Below, piece after piece: positions 1 through 8,764 of a stretch of DNA of 64,000 bases. The notes under the pieces were generated by a model. The model was not told the origin of the DNA and ran no database searches. It saw only the letters and a list, made by a program, of their open reading frames with translations. The DNA is from Palsa-892 sp963751615 (GTDB lineage: Bacteria; Pseudomonadota; Alphaproteobacteria; Rhizobiales; Xanthobacteraceae), in assembly GCA_963751615.1 (NCBI GenBank), contig CAVVVG010000005.1, positions 62,001-126,000 on the forward strand, in the 5' to 3' direction. The translations under genes were made by a program, and so were the position numbers. Positions within the stretch are counted from its first letter, which is position 1; the number at the start of each line of letters is the position of its first letter.

Positions 1-50
1 GATGCTCGAATGGGTCGCGTATATGGAAAATGTCGGCTAGGAACAACGCC

Positions 51-1409
51 ATGCGTCTCGATGCCCGCGGCCTCCCCCTCTCGACCGCCAGCGCCAAGGC
101 TGCCGCTGCCTACGACCATCTCATCACCGGCTACCTCACCCAGCGAGCCGATACGCCTGACCGTCTCACCGCCTTGCTGGAAGCCGATCCGGACTTCGCA
201 CTTGCGCATTGCATGCAGGGCTATTTCGCCATGCTCGCCTTCAAGCAGACAGTCGTTCCGGTTGCCGTCCAGGCAGCGCGCACCGCGCACTCGCTTGCCG
301 CCGGCGCCACCCCGCGCGAGCGCAGCCACATCGCCGCCCTGACCGCTTGGACCGAGGGCGAGCTCGATCGTACCATCGCCTTATGGGAGTCGATCCTGCG
401 CACCCATCCGCATGATGTGGTCGCCTTCCGTCTCGCCCATTTCATCAATTTCTGGCTCGGCCGCCCGCAGGACATGGTCGCCTCCGTCGATCGCGTGATC
501 CCGGCCTGGTCGGAGGAAATCCCAGGCTATGCATCGATACTCGCCTGCCACTCCTTCGCCCATGAGGAAGCCGGGAACTATCTCGCCGCCGAGCCATCTG
601 GGCGCCGCGCTATCGAGCTAGACCCCGGCGATCTCTGGGCTGCGCACGCCGTCGCCCATGTTCTGGAGTCGCAGGGCCGCCGCAGCGAAGGCATCCAGTG
701 GCTCACCACGCTCGCTCCCAACTGGGAGGGCAGTCACAACCTTCAGCACCATCTCTGGTGGCACTGCGCACTATTCAAGCTGGAGTACGGCGACCATACC
801 GCCGTGCTCGAACTCTACGATACCCGCTTCCGCAACCTCGCCGCGCCGCTCACAGTCGCGTCACCGGATGTCTATATCGACGTGCAGAACGCGGCGGCCA
901 CGCTCTTCCGCCTTCAGCGCCTCGGCATCGATGTCGGCAACCGCTGGGAAGAACTGGCTGACAAGGCCGAGGCGCGGATCGGCGACTGCCTCTCCGCCTT
1001 CACTCTGCCGCACTGGCTGATGGCGCTGACCGCCACCGGCCGCATCGCCGCTGCGGAGCGCATGATCGAGGCCATGCGCGCTTTCGCCAATGGCCGCGGC
1101 ACCGTCCCCCCCATCGTGCGCGACTACGTGCTGCCGATCGCCGAGGCGCAACTCGCCCACGCTGCCGGACGCCACGCTGAGGCCGTCGCCCTGATGCGTC
1201 CGGCCATCGGCGGCATGTACCGACTCGGCGGCAGCCACACCCAGCAGGATGTGCTCGAGCAGCTTTTCGTGGACGCCGCCATCAAGGCCGGCAGCCCCGC
1301 GGATATCCGCCTCGCCGTCGAGCGTGTCGCTGGTCGCCGGGCGATTCCGCCCGAGCGCTTCATCGGCTGGCGCGAAGCCGCTAACCGGGCGGCGATGGGA
1401 GCGTTATAG
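51..1409 (+). CDS. TTC38-like tetratricopeptide repeat protein
   Basis: The product is about 452 residues, alpha-helical throughout, with degenerate tetratricopeptide-like helical pairs. Examples are the segments around AHCMQGYFAML, ALWESILRTHPHD and AIELDPGDLWAAHAVAHV. Length and layout match the TTC38 family of soluble TPR proteins, found in many proteobacteria and eukaryotes with no established biochemical role; TPR repeats normally mediate protein-protein contacts. There is no signal peptide or membrane segment, so it is probably cytoplasmic. I chose the ATG at 51 because AGGA lies eight bases upstream; an in-frame ATG at 30 is possible but has a weaker ribosome site. It stands alone, followed by a repeat shared with the other side of the next gene. 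Confidence 0.8.
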   Translation: MRLDARGLPLSTASAKAAAAYDHLITGYLTQRADTPDRLTALLEADPDFALAHCMQGYFAMLAFKQTVVPVAVQAARTAHSLAAGATPRERSHIAALTAWTEGELDRTIALWESILRTHPHDVVAFRLAHFINFWLGRPQDMVASVDRVIPAWSEEIPGYASILACHSFAHEEAGNYLAAEPSGRRAIELDPGDLWAAHAVAHVLESQGRRSEGIQWLTTLAPNWEGSHNLQHHLWWHCALFKLEYGDHTAVLELYDTRFRNLAAPLTVASPDVYIDVQNAAATLFRLQRLGIDVGNRWEELADKAEARIGDCLSAFTLPHWLMALTATGRIAAAERMIEAMRAFANGRGTVPPIVRDYVLPIAEAQLAHAAGRHAEAVALMRPAIGGMYRLGGSHTQQDVLEQLFVDAAIKAGSPADIRLAVERVAGRRAIPPERFIGWREAANRAAMGAL

Positions 1410-1445
1410 GCGCGATGGGTCAACCCGACCGATCGCGCTTGTGCC

Positions 1446-1530
1446 TCCCGTGCAATCCGGAGACGCAGAGTCAATCCGTTGCAGCGCCACAGGTGTTATG
1501 AGCGCCGCGGGTTACACGCGGGCTAAATGC
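1446..1530. repeat. Direct repeat copy A flanking the NADH dehydrogenase gene
   Basis: This roughly 85-bp stretch resembles 3054-3142 in the same orientation. Shared blocks include GGAGACGCAGA, CAATCCG and a GGTTAC-CGCGGG end. The two copies lie on either side of the type II NADH dehydrogenase gene. Neither contains an obvious hairpin or ORF. Confidence 0.6.
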
Positions 1531-1567
1531 GCGAGCATCTCTTTCAGTTCAGCAGGTATCGTACACA

Positions 1568-2917
1568 CTAATGTAACTTCACATGGGGCTGTGTGCGCCG
1601 GGTCAGCATCCTGGACAATGTGTCAAGGCCGACTTTGACAGGGCCGTGCAGCGCCATCTCATGCATCGTATAGAGCGACCGGTACATCAGCCGGGCGAAA
1701 TATCCCTCGATGAACATGTTCTTACCAGCGATGAAGCCCATCAAGCTGCCGACGGTAGAATACTCGCCGAGTGAAACTAACGATCCGAAGTCGCGGTAGA
1801 AAAACGGCTGCATTGATCGTCCCATCAAGCGATTGCTGATCTGGTGCAGCAGGTGTGACGCTTGCTGGTGCGCAACCTGAGCGCTCGGCGGCAGCGGTTT
1901 CGTCTGGCCTTCGAGGATCAAGTGCGCGCAGTCGCCAATTGCGAAAATATTGTCGTCGCGAGATGTCACAAGCGTCGGGCCGACAACAAGCTGGCCCGAT
2001 TGGGTAACCTCGAGCCCGCCGAGATCCTTGAGCACATCGGGACCGCGCACTCCGGCCGACCACACGACGATTGCGGAGGGTATAAAAGTGCCGTCCGCAA
2101 GTCTCACGCCGTCTGAGCGAACCTCCGTCACGCGCGCGCCCGGCCTGACTTCGACGCCGAGGTCCTCCAATATCCGCTGTGTCGCGTGCGATATGCGTTC
2201 CGGCAGCGCCGGCAGAATTCGATTTGCCGCCTCAATCAAGGTGATCTTTATGTCCCTGTCAGGATCAATACGGTCGAGGCCGAAAGCAACGATGCTACGC
2301 GCGGTGTTGTGAAGTTCCGCCGCAAGTTCAGCGCCCGTGGCACCCGCACCAATGATCGTTATATGCAATTGCCCAGGAACGATCGGCTCCGCCTGCGTAT
2401 CAGCGAGAAAACATGCATTCAAAAGACGGCGGTTGAACCGGACCGCCGATTCCGGCGTGTCGAGCATGATTGCATGTTTACAGACACCCGGCGTGCCGAA
2501 ATCGTTGCTCACGCTGCCCACTGCGATGACCAGGGTATCGTAGCCGACCGAGCGCTGGGGCGTGATCTGCCGGCCGTCCTCGTCGTGCATCGCGTCCAAG
2601 TGCACTAAACGCTTCTCGCGATCGAGACCAATCATTTCTCCATAACGATAGTGGAAGCCGTGCCAATGTGCCTGAGCGAGATAACCGAGCTCGTGTCGGC
2701 TGACGTCCATGCTGCCAGCTGCGATCTCATGCAGAAGTGGCTTCCAAATGTGCGTTCTTGCCTTCTCGATCAGCGTAATTTCAGCCAATCGGCGCCGACC
2801 GAGCCGATCACCCAACCGCGTGGCAAGCTCAATGCCGCCCGCACCGCCCCCAACAACGACGATGCGGTGCAGGGCATCACCAATATTCCTTTTGGCTGGG
2901 ATTATTGCCATCGACAT
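1568..2917 (-). CDS. ndh: Type II NADH dehydrogenase (NDH-2)
   Basis: A 449-residue FAD-dependent oxidoreductase of the NDH-2 family, which passes electrons from NADH to quinone at the inner membrane without pumping protons. Visible features are the N-terminal dinucleotide fold with VVVGGGAGG, a second Rossmann motif IIGAGATGAE near the middle for NAD(P)H, and the FAD-binding FAIGDCAHL segment. The C-terminal region contains the amphipathic stretch expected for membrane attachment. Length is normal for the family. The ATG at 2917 was taken as start; a TTG directly upstream and an ATG at 2911 are alternatives, and none has a clear ribosome site. The gene is a single unit bracketed by two similar repeats. 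Confidence 0.88.
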   Translation of the reverse strand: MSMAIIPAKRNIGDALHRIVVVGGGAGGIELATRLGDRLGRRRLAEITLIEKARTHIWKPLLHEIAAGSMDVSRHELGYLAQAHWHGFHYRYGEMIGLDREKRLVHLDAMHDEDGRQITPQRSVGYDTLVIAVGSVSNDFGTPGVCKHAIMLDTPESAVRFNRRLLNACFLADTQAEPIVPGQLHITIIGAGATGAELAAELHNTARSIVAFGLDRIDPDRDIKITLIEAANRILPALPERISHATQRILEDLGVEVRPGARVTEVRSDGVRLADGTFIPSAIVVWSAGVRGPDVLKDLGGLEVTQSGQLVVGPTLVTSRDDNIFAIGDCAHLILEGQTKPLPPSAQVAHQQASHLLHQISNRLMGRSMQPFFYRDFGSLVSLGEYSTVGSLMGFIAGKNMFIEGYFARLMYRSLYTMHEMALHGPVKVGLDTLSRMLTRRTQPHVKLH

Positions 2918-3053
2918 CAACTAATAAGCCCACGCTCGAGTGGATATTCAATGCCACGCTGACAGATTTCATGGCCAAACCGTTTACGATCCGAATATAT
3001 CTACATGACGAGGTTCCGGAAGAATTTTGCTTTGTTATGAAGATGAGAGCGTA

Positions 3054-3142
3054 CTCTGTTGCGATCAGGAGACGCAGAAAAGCCAATCCGCGGTAGTGCG
3101 AGAGGCGTCACAAACGCCCCAGGTTACGCGCGGGTTACATGC
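3054..3142. repeat. Direct repeat copy B flanking the NADH dehydrogenase gene
   Basis: Second copy of the repeat at 1446-1530, in the same orientation, ending in GGTTACGCGCGGGTTACATG. It lies between the NADH dehydrogenase start and the 3' end of the cyclase gene. Shorter pieces resembling its GCGGGTTACA end occur near 33,650 and 33,795. Confidence 0.6.
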
Positions 3143-3183
3143 CCAAACAGGTCGGCGGAGCGCTTGCTGTGGCTGTCGCCCGC

Positions 3184-4932
3184 CTATACTTCGGGGAGCC
3201 CGGCCTTCTGAAGTCCGTCAATGAGTTTCGGCCAAAGGGTACCCTCGGCACGTGGACGCCGGTAGATTGCGAGTGACAACCTGGGTACGAGTTCCCGCGC
3301 TTTCCGAATCGCCCGCGCAGCCTCCTCCGTGCGCCCACCTTCGGCGAGCGCCGCCGCCATGTAGACCCATGATTGGAAATAGCGGGGCTTGGCTTGCGAC
3401 GACCGCTCGCACCACCGGATCGCGTCGTCAAACCGGCCGCCGAGGAAATGGCAAAAGCCGAGCATGCTATGGAAGAGATAGGTCTGAGGGTCGCGTGGGC
3501 TTAGCCGCATGGCGCGTTCTATCAGTTCAATTCCGTCGTTCGGGCGGCCAAGAATAGCCTGCGCGTTGCCAAACATGGCGCACGCCATTGCATTGTTGGG
3601 ATTTAGATCGACTGCGCGCTCGAGTAAATCATGCGATTTTTTGAACAGTCCTAAAAAATAGTGCGCAGCACCGGCATACAGCAGCACGTCCGGGTTGTCG
3701 CCATCGAGTTCGACTGCCTTACGGGCTTCGGCCAGCGCTTCGCGGCCCATCGCCAATAGGTCTTCGCTGACCGCAGTGTAGGACCCGAAGCCGAGCGCGG
3801 CCGAAAGGATTGCATGCGCCGGCCCGTAGTCCGGTTGCTGACTGATGGCGCGGCGCGCGAGCGCCACAACCTCCACAAAGTTCTCGGGCGTGATGTAGTA
3901 CCACTTCACCAAGGCGCGAACTGTGCATCCCCAGGCATCGAGACTCTGCGGCGGCTTGCGCTGAGCGAACTCGGCCTCGGCAAGGAGCAAGTGGGTCTTC
4001 AACGCGGCATAGATGCCCTGAGTAATCTCGTCCTGCACGACGAAAATGTCTTCAACGTTGCGATCGTATTTCTCGGCCCATATATGGTTCCCGGAGTTCG
4101 CTTCGATCAACTGCGCTGTCACCCGAGCGCGCTGGCCGGCCTTCTGTACGCTGCCTTCGAGTACGTAGCGTACGCCGAGCTCGCGCGCGACCTGACGTGT
4201 ATCGACCGCGCGTCCCTTGTAAGTGAACGTCGAGTTGCGGGCGATCACAAAGAAACCCGGCAGCCGCGACAAGAGCGTTATGATGTCCTCGGCAATGCCG
4301 TCAGCAAAGAATTCCTGCGATGGATCACCGCTCATATTGTTGAAAGGCAGCACAGCAATCGACGGTTTATCGGGAAGCGTGAGAGCCGGCTCGGTTTTCG
4401 CCGCACTCCCGTTCAGCGTCACGCGATAGACGCGCACCGGCCGTGCGATGTTCTTGAGGCTCTGTTCTCCGAGATCGATGAATTCTTCCTTAAGCTTGTC
4501 GCGCACCTGTTCATAAGCCGCGTTGGAGAGACAGATTCCACCTGGTTCCGCGAAGCCTTCCAATCGCGCGGCGATGTTTATGCCGTCGCCCATCAGATCG
4601 CCATCGCTCTCCTCGACCACATCGCCCAGATGAATACCGACCCGGAACTCGATACGACGCTCGGGCGGAAGACCGACGTTGCGTTCGACCATGCCGTTCT
4701 GCACCTCGACAGCGCAGCGCACAGCGTCGACCACGCTGCGGAACTCTATGAGACTTCCGTCACCGGTACGCTTCACCACGCGCCCATTATGGACGGCTAT
4801 GGTCGGATCGATCAGATCGCTCCGAAGCGCCCTCAGCCGCGCTAGTGTCCGATCCTCGTCGGAGCCGGCAAGCCTGCTGTAACCGACCACATCTGCCGCT
4901 AGTATTGCCGCGAGTTTCCGTGTCTCGGTCAT
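3184..4932 (-). CDS. Class III adenylate/guanylate cyclase with TolB-like and TPR domains
   Basis: A 582-residue protein of a type common in rhizobia. Residues 1-170 are a class III nucleotide cyclase domain: the two metal-binding aspartates are in ADVVGYS and GDGS, and the transition-state Asn and Arg are in NIAARLE, so the core looks catalytically competent. Residues 190-320 form a FlgO/TolB-like domain beginning SIAVLPFNNMSGD. Residues 330-570 are TPR repeats such as AVDLNPNNAMACAMFGNA. No transmembrane segment is evident, so it is probably a soluble cAMP- or cGMP-producing protein regulated by its helical C-terminus. GAAGGA precedes the ATG at a good distance. It is transcribed alone. Confidence 0.85.
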   Translation of the reverse strand: MTETRKLAAILAADVVGYSRLAGSDEDRTLARLRALRSDLIDPTIAVHNGRVVKRTGDGSLIEFRSVVDAVRCAVEVQNGMVERNVGLPPERRIEFRVGIHLGDVVEESDGDLMGDGINIAARLEGFAEPGGICLSNAAYEQVRDKLKEEFIDLGEQSLKNIARPVRVYRVTLNGSAAKTEPALTLPDKPSIAVLPFNNMSGDPSQEFFADGIAEDIITLLSRLPGFFVIARNSTFTYKGRAVDTRQVARELGVRYVLEGSVQKAGQRARVTAQLIEANSGNHIWAEKYDRNVEDIFVVQDEITQGIYAALKTHLLLAEAEFAQRKPPQSLDAWGCTVRALVKWYYITPENFVEVVALARRAISQQPDYGPAHAILSAALGFGSYTAVSEDLLAMGREALAEARKAVELDGDNPDVLLYAGAAHYFLGLFKKSHDLLERAVDLNPNNAMACAMFGNAQAILGRPNDGIELIERAMRLSPRDPQTYLFHSMLGFCHFLGGRFDDAIRWCERSSQAKPRYFQSWVYMAAALAEGGRTEEAARAIRKARELVPRLSLAIYRRPRAEGTLWPKLIDGLQKAGLPEV

Positions 4933-5135
4933 GACGTTCCTTCGTTACCAGTCACGCTAGCACAGAGACCTGTTCAGAACTGCGACAAATATTGCGCTGG
5001 AACCTTATGCCGTCGTCGCTCAGAGTTCAAAGCGGCGAACCAGACCACTCAATCGGTTCCCGAACAGCGTGGCGTAACGATTCGAAATGACTCACGTATT
5101 CTAAGGCGGATCTAATTGCACTGAAGGAGCGATCG

Positions 5136-5208
5136 ATGTCTGCTTTTGGCGGTAAAGCAGACATTATAATGAGTGAGCGTCATGTCCGCTAATGACCCAA
5201 AGTGGACA
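5136..5208. repeat. Palindromic composite repeat (hairpins 2 and 3)
   Basis: Two palindromes in tandem: 5136-5164 with arms ATGTCTGCTTTT and AAAGCAGACAT, then the linker TATAATGAGTGAGCGTC, then 5182-5208 with arms ATGTCCGCT and AGTGGACA. The upstream flank GGCGGATC...AAGGAGCGATCG recurs at 13194-13214. It fills most of the 365-base gap between the cyclase and crotonase genes. A decayed version of the terminator-like tail follows near 5231-5250. Confidence 0.8.
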
Positions 5209-5297
5209 CCCGCAACATATGCCACCAAATAAAAAACTCCGGACGATGACGTGGCACGATCACAGTTTCAAATCATCGAAGTTTCGTTACTACGTGG

Positions 5298-6113
5298 TCA
5301 CCGGATTTTGTTGAAATCGCCGTGCCGACCGAGACCATCCTTGAAGCGGCTCGCACCCGCTACACCATCCTTGATCAGCGCTTCACGGCCATTATACCAT
5401 TCCTGAATCAATGCCTCGCGTACGCTAAACCCGTGACTCTTGATGGCGGAGCGTCGATCGGCGCGTACGCAAACCTGCGGGAAGCGTGCGATCTCCCGTG
5501 CCAGCTCCTCCGCTTTCTCACGCGCGCCCCCCTTGGGGGTTACATATTCGCACAAGCCGATGTCCAAGCACTCCTCTGCTAGTACTTTTCGCCCCGTCAG
5601 AATGATCTCCAGTGCACGACCCTGGCCGACAATTCGAGGCAATCGCACGGTTCCTCCATCGATCAGCGGCACACCCCAACGGCGACAATAAACTCCGAAG
5701 TAAGAATCTTTCGCCATCACCCGGAAATCGCACCATAGCCCCAGTTCCATACCGCCAGCGACGGCCGGGCCCTCGATTGCCGCAATAACTGGCTTGTCTA
5801 ACTCAAGCCGAGAGGGCCCCAGCGGTCCGCGTGGAATTTCGCCACCATTGCCACGCGGCCGTGCAGTCGGGATATCAAGCTCGCCGAGCGGATAATTAGC
5901 ATTGAGCGAACTGACGTATTTGAGATCCCAGCCCGCGCAAAATGCGCCGCCCGCGCCATAGAAGACCGCAACAGACGCATCCGTATCAGCATCGAATTCA
6001 AGAAAGGCGGCTGTCAGTGCATCCGCGCTTTTGGGATCCATTGCATTTCGGGCTTCCGGCCGGTCGTGAATCACTGTCCATACCGATCCGTCTTTCTCAA
6101 TTCTGACTGTCAT
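5298..6113 (-). CDS. Enoyl-CoA hydratase/isomerase (crotonase) family protein
   Basis: A 271-residue crotonase-fold enzyme that acts on acyl-CoA substrates. The CoA-binding and oxyanion-hole segments are visible as RPEARNAMD, AFCAGWDL and AIEGPAVAGGMELGLWCDF, and GVPLIDGGTVRLPR follows. The family includes hydratases, isomerases and hydrolases, and the exact substrate cannot be read from the sequence. The start at 6113 is chosen because AGGAGG sits directly upstream; a longer in-frame reading to 6218 has no such site and would add an unrelated leader. The gene is divergent from a small DNA-binding-like gene 120 bases away. Confidence 0.85.
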   Translation of the reverse strand: MTVRIEKDGSVWTVIHDRPEARNAMDPKSADALTAAFLEFDADTDASVAVFYGAGGAFCAGWDLKYVSSLNANYPLGELDIPTARPRGNGGEIPRGPLGPSRLELDKPVIAAIEGPAVAGGMELGLWCDFRVMAKDSYFGVYCRRWGVPLIDGGTVRLPRIVGQGRALEIILTGRKVLAEECLDIGLCEYVTPKGGAREKAEELAREIARFPQVCVRADRRSAIKSHGFSVREALIQEWYNGREALIKDGVAGASRFKDGLGRHGDFNKIR

Positions 6114-6236
6114 ATCGATATCCTCCTTGACCCTGAACAAACTAAGCCATTGATCTGATTGGCGCGCCCTGCGGGGCCACAAAAAAGAGTCTAAAAAGAT
6201 ACTTTTCAGTACAGGCACGACAGGCTAACTTTCGGT

Positions 6237-6452
6237 ATGGCCACCGAAAAAGCCGAAACAGACCGTGTTCCTATCACGCTGGCGCGTTCCACGATCAGCT
6301 ATCTCGAGAAACTTGTAAGACAAGGCACCCACGGCACCAGTGTCCCTGGGGTAGCAAGGACACTTGTCGAGGAAGGAATTCGGCTCGCGATCAAGGATGG
6401 GCTGCTTTCGATCCGTGACAATTCCAAAGGGTCAAACCAAGAGCACTCTTAG
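6237..6452 (+). CDS. Small ribbon-helix-helix-like protein
   Basis: A 71-residue soluble protein. The segment VPITLARSTISYLEKLV reads like the beta-strand and first helix of a ribbon-helix-helix DNA-binding fold, followed by a second helix VARTLVEEGIRLAI. No catalytic motif is present. It is divergent from the crotonase gene and 67 bases before the GcrA start, so it could be a local regulator; that role is inference. Its ribosome site is weak. A 13-bp palindrome AAAAGATACTTTT at 6194-6206 lies in the divergent promoter region. Confidence 0.55.
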   Translation: MATEKAETDRVPITLARSTISYLEKLVRQGTHGTSVPGVARTLVEEGIRLAIKDGLLSIRDNSKGSNQEHS

Positions 6453-6519
6453 GGGCGGTTCGGACGATGCTGTGGTCAACACGATTCGGAGGGATCAATC
6501 GCAACTTGAGGCCATAAAC

Positions 6520-7008
6520 ATGATCGCAATCAAACCCACGTGGACCGCTGAACGCGTCGAGCTACTGAAAAGCCGTTTTGAAGCTGGCTTTTCTTGTCGC
6601 GAAATTGCTTACGACATTGGGGTAAGCCGCAATGCTGTCATCGGCAAAATTTTCCGCCTCAGTCTATCGCGCCTAAAAAGTGTTAAAAGTGTTAGCGGAA
6701 GCCATTCGAAGCGAAAGGGTGGCCCAAAGGCTCGGCGTCCAAGGGTCATTAGCCAACATCAAATCCTCATGGCGCTGCACGCCAAGCCGCAGCCTCCGGC
6801 AGAAGAAGTGCCCATATACAACGGGCACCGCTGCTCGTTGCTTGAGTTGAGCCAGGAAAAATGCCGGTGGCCGATCGGCAACCCGGGCGCCGTGGACTTC
6901 CTGTTCTGCGGGAATGAGCAGGTTGAAGGCCTTCCCTATTGCGCGGGCCACGCCCGGATCGCTTACCAGCCGGCGTCTCGACAGCGCGGCGCGCGACGCC
7001 GTGCCTAA
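6520..7008 (+). CDS. gcrA: GcrA family cell-cycle regulator
   Basis: A 162-residue protein of the GcrA family, sigma-70-associated transcription factors that respond to CcrM adenine methylation in alphaproteobacteria. The N-terminal helix-turn-helix begins TWTAERVELLKSRF and continues with SCREIAYDIGVSRNAVIGKI. A basic linker follows. The conserved C-terminal region has CRWPIGNPG and FCGNEQVEGLPYCAGH. The start at 6520 puts the DNA-binding helix near the N-terminus as in the family and has GAGG eight bases upstream. It diverges somewhat from the canonical family start and its context lacks cell-division genes, so it may be a secondary paralogue. Confidence 0.85.
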   Translation: MIAIKPTWTAERVELLKSRFEAGFSCREIAYDIGVSRNAVIGKIFRLSLSRLKSVKSVSGSHSKRKGGPKARRPRVISQHQILMALHAKPQPPAEEVPIYNGHRCSLLELSQEKCRWPIGNPGAVDFLFCGNEQVEGLPYCAGHARIAYQPASRQRGARRRA

Positions 7009-7175
7009 TGTCTTGAGTCATAGCGCCGACTTCACATCCAATATCGACCCCGCGCGCCTGAGCAAAAAGTTCTGATCTGCCGAATGACATCAAACTGAAA
7101 TCTAAGCCTCGGCCATGCGCCGGGGTTTATTGTTGATAAAATCACGATGCGAAGATCGCGTTGAGCTTAGTTGGA

Positions 7176-7203
7176 ATGTCTGCTTATGGCACAAAGCGGA
7201 CGT
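7176..7203. repeat. Palindromic repeat, single hairpin
   Basis: One copy of the ATGTCTGCTT / AAAGCGGACGT palindrome around a TGGCAC core, lying between the gcrA-like gene and the cupin gene. The TGGCAC core marks it as the first hairpin type of the composite repeat. Confidence 0.7.
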
Positions 7204-7298
7204 CCGTGACGAAGCATATACTGCGTTCGGTCTTGTCTATGAGAAGGTAAAAAACTGGGTTTGACGAGGTTAGGTAACTGACGCTGATGGAGACATCG

Positions 7299-7688
7299 AT
7301 GGAATTCATTCATCGCATAAACATTCCTGTACTGAAAAACATTGGCGTGCAATCTGAGCAACTCTTGTTTCCTGAAAATTCCAAATCTTCTCGCGTGACG
7401 ATCACACGCGTCACCGTCGAACCGGGCGCCACCAATCCGCGCCACTTCCACCAATCCTCGGAGCAAATTTGGGTCGCGCTCGTGGGCTCAGGCATGCTGC
7501 TGCTTGCGGACAACAAAACGCAGCCTATCGAGGCCGGTGACGTGGTCCGTTTCGAAGATGGTGATCTTCATGGATTCAAGAACACAAGCGCGTCGGATTT
7601 CATCTATTTGTCGGTTACTTCTCCTCCACTCAATTTCCGTAAGGCTTACGCAAAAGACTGGGGCACAGGAATAGCCGCCACTGAATGA
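7299..7688 (+). CDS. Cupin domain protein
   Basis: A 129-residue single-domain cupin. The metal-binding cupin motif 1 is seen as PRHFHQSSEQIWVALVGSG, where His, His and Glu are the expected ligands, and motif 2 as GDVVRFEDGDLHGF with the final His. The fold suits either a small dioxygenase, an isomerase or a ligand sensor; nothing narrows this down. The ATG at 7299 has GGAG six bases upstream; another ATG at 7287 lacks one. It stands alone between two repeat copies. Confidence 0.75.
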   Translation: MEFIHRINIPVLKNIGVQSEQLLFPENSKSSRVTITRVTVEPGATNPRHFHQSSEQIWVALVGSGMLLLADNKTQPIEAGDVVRFEDGDLHGFKNTSASDFIYLSVTSPPLNFRKAYAKDWGTGIAATE

Positions 7689-7716
7689 CCGACGTCATTA
7701 GCTAAGAATTACTGTT

Positions 7717-7792
7717 ATGTCTTCTTATGACCCAAAGCGGACATCTGCGCTGCGTTCACGAAACAAAAAGCCCCGGACGATGCCAGGCTTTG
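7717..7792. repeat. Palindromic repeat with terminator-like tail
   Basis: A palindrome at 7717-7744 with right arm AAAGCGGACAT is followed by a spacer and then AAAGCCCCGGACGATGCCAGGCTTT at 7768-7791, a degenerate G+C hairpin. The same order of palindrome, spacer and tail is found at 29596-29672, and in decayed form after 5208. It could act as a terminator for the cupin gene. Confidence 0.65.
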
Positions 7793-8022
7793 AAGCTCAT
7801 GAGAAAGAAGATTGGATCAGCCTCTCTCGCTAGTTAGCGATACTTATTGAGGTTAATTCACGCGAGCTCTTTTTTTTGAGAGGAAAATGTTGTATTGGCA
7901 GAGTGGGCGCGAAAACACGATCCCGAATTGCTATGCGCGGTCGCCAATAACTAGCCTAAGGCTATCGAGCGTATTTGCAGCAAATAAAATAAAAGAAGCA
8001 GCGATTTTTTTGCGAGCGAAAT

Positions 8023-8265
8023 ATGGAAGAGCGCCGAAAAGATATCCGAAGACGCACATTGAAGGCGGCGAAGATCTTGATCGACCGCAAGTCGGTTATC
8101 GATTGTACGGTCCGCAATCTCGCCTGCAGGGGCGCGGGTTTAGAGGTAATCACTTTAATTGGAATTCCGGATACCTTCGAGCTTTCTATTCCAGTTGATA
8201 AAGTGACCCATAGTTGCCGAGTCAGCCGAAGGGAGCCACAGAGGATTGGCGTCCACTTCGTATGA
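8023..8265 (+). CDS. PilZ domain protein (degenerate second motif)
   Basis: An 80-residue protein made of one PilZ domain, a fold that binds cyclic di-GMP. The N-terminal arginine motif is present as ERRKDIRRRT. The second motif, normally (D/N)xSxxG, reads NLACRG, so the serine is alanine. The C-terminal RREPQRIGVHFV is typical of the domain end. Loss of the serine makes c-di-GMP binding doubtful, although many short alphaproteobacterial PilZ proteins vary here. No strong ribosome site is visible. It stands alone. Confidence 0.72.
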   Translation: MEERRKDIRRRTLKAAKILIDRKSVIDCTVRNLACRGAGLEVITLIGIPDTFELSIPVDKVTHSCRVSRREPQRIGVHFV

Positions 8266-8395
8266 AAGTCGCCCGTTGTAAGGCCGGATTTTACGACCGA
8301 AAGACAATGTCGAGATATCCGCTATTGGCACGTAACGCCCAAGCCGACTGCACTGATGAATGTCTGTTGTTGAGGCAAGAACGGACTGTCTGAAA

Positions 8396-8764
8396 TTACG
8401 CGTCGCGGCCGTACATCCAGAATTGCCAAATGATCATCGCGCTTGCGACGATGAGTACGATCGAGCCGACACCTGCGAGCGGCACCGAGCCGCTCGTTGC
8501 GTAAAAATAGGTACCGACAATGAGCAGCAGCGAACCGACCGTCGCCGCCCAGAACTGCGCCCGCGCAAACGGGGCCTTCTTCATCGCCGGCCACAGGCGG
8601 AACACAAAGCCGTAAATCGCAAGTGTCACGAAGCCGGACAACAACAAGGCCACATGCACGGACAGCAACTTCTGGTCCGCCGCCATCCCCATATAGAGGC
8701 CCAATAACATTCCAATCAACGCAAGCATGAGCGCAACGAGCAAATAAGCGCGATCGATCTCCAT
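8396..8764 (-). CDS. Four-helix inner membrane protein
   Basis: A 122-residue protein with four predicted membrane helices: LLVALMLALIGMLLGLYMG, VALLLSGFVTLAIYGFVF, AATVGSLLLIVGTYF and VGSIVLIVASAMII. The segment with MGMAADQKLLSVHVALLLSGF resembles short cytochrome-oxidase-like membrane proteins, but no complete set of haem ligands can be assigned, so the function is unknown. The ATG at 8764 has GGGGAG upstream at six bases; a GTG two codons earlier is possible. It is monocistronic. Confidence 0.7.
   Translation of the reverse strand: MEIDRAYLLVALMLALIGMLLGLYMGMAADQKLLSVHVALLLSGFVTLAIYGFVFRLWPAMKKAPFARAQFWAATVGSLLLIVGTYFYATSGSVPLAGVGSIVLIVASAMIIWQFWMYGRDA

Noticed and set aside
3814..4845. 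Long open frame antisense to the cyclase gene
   Set aside because: It mirrors the codon structure of a confidently identified gene and has no family motif or ribosome site.
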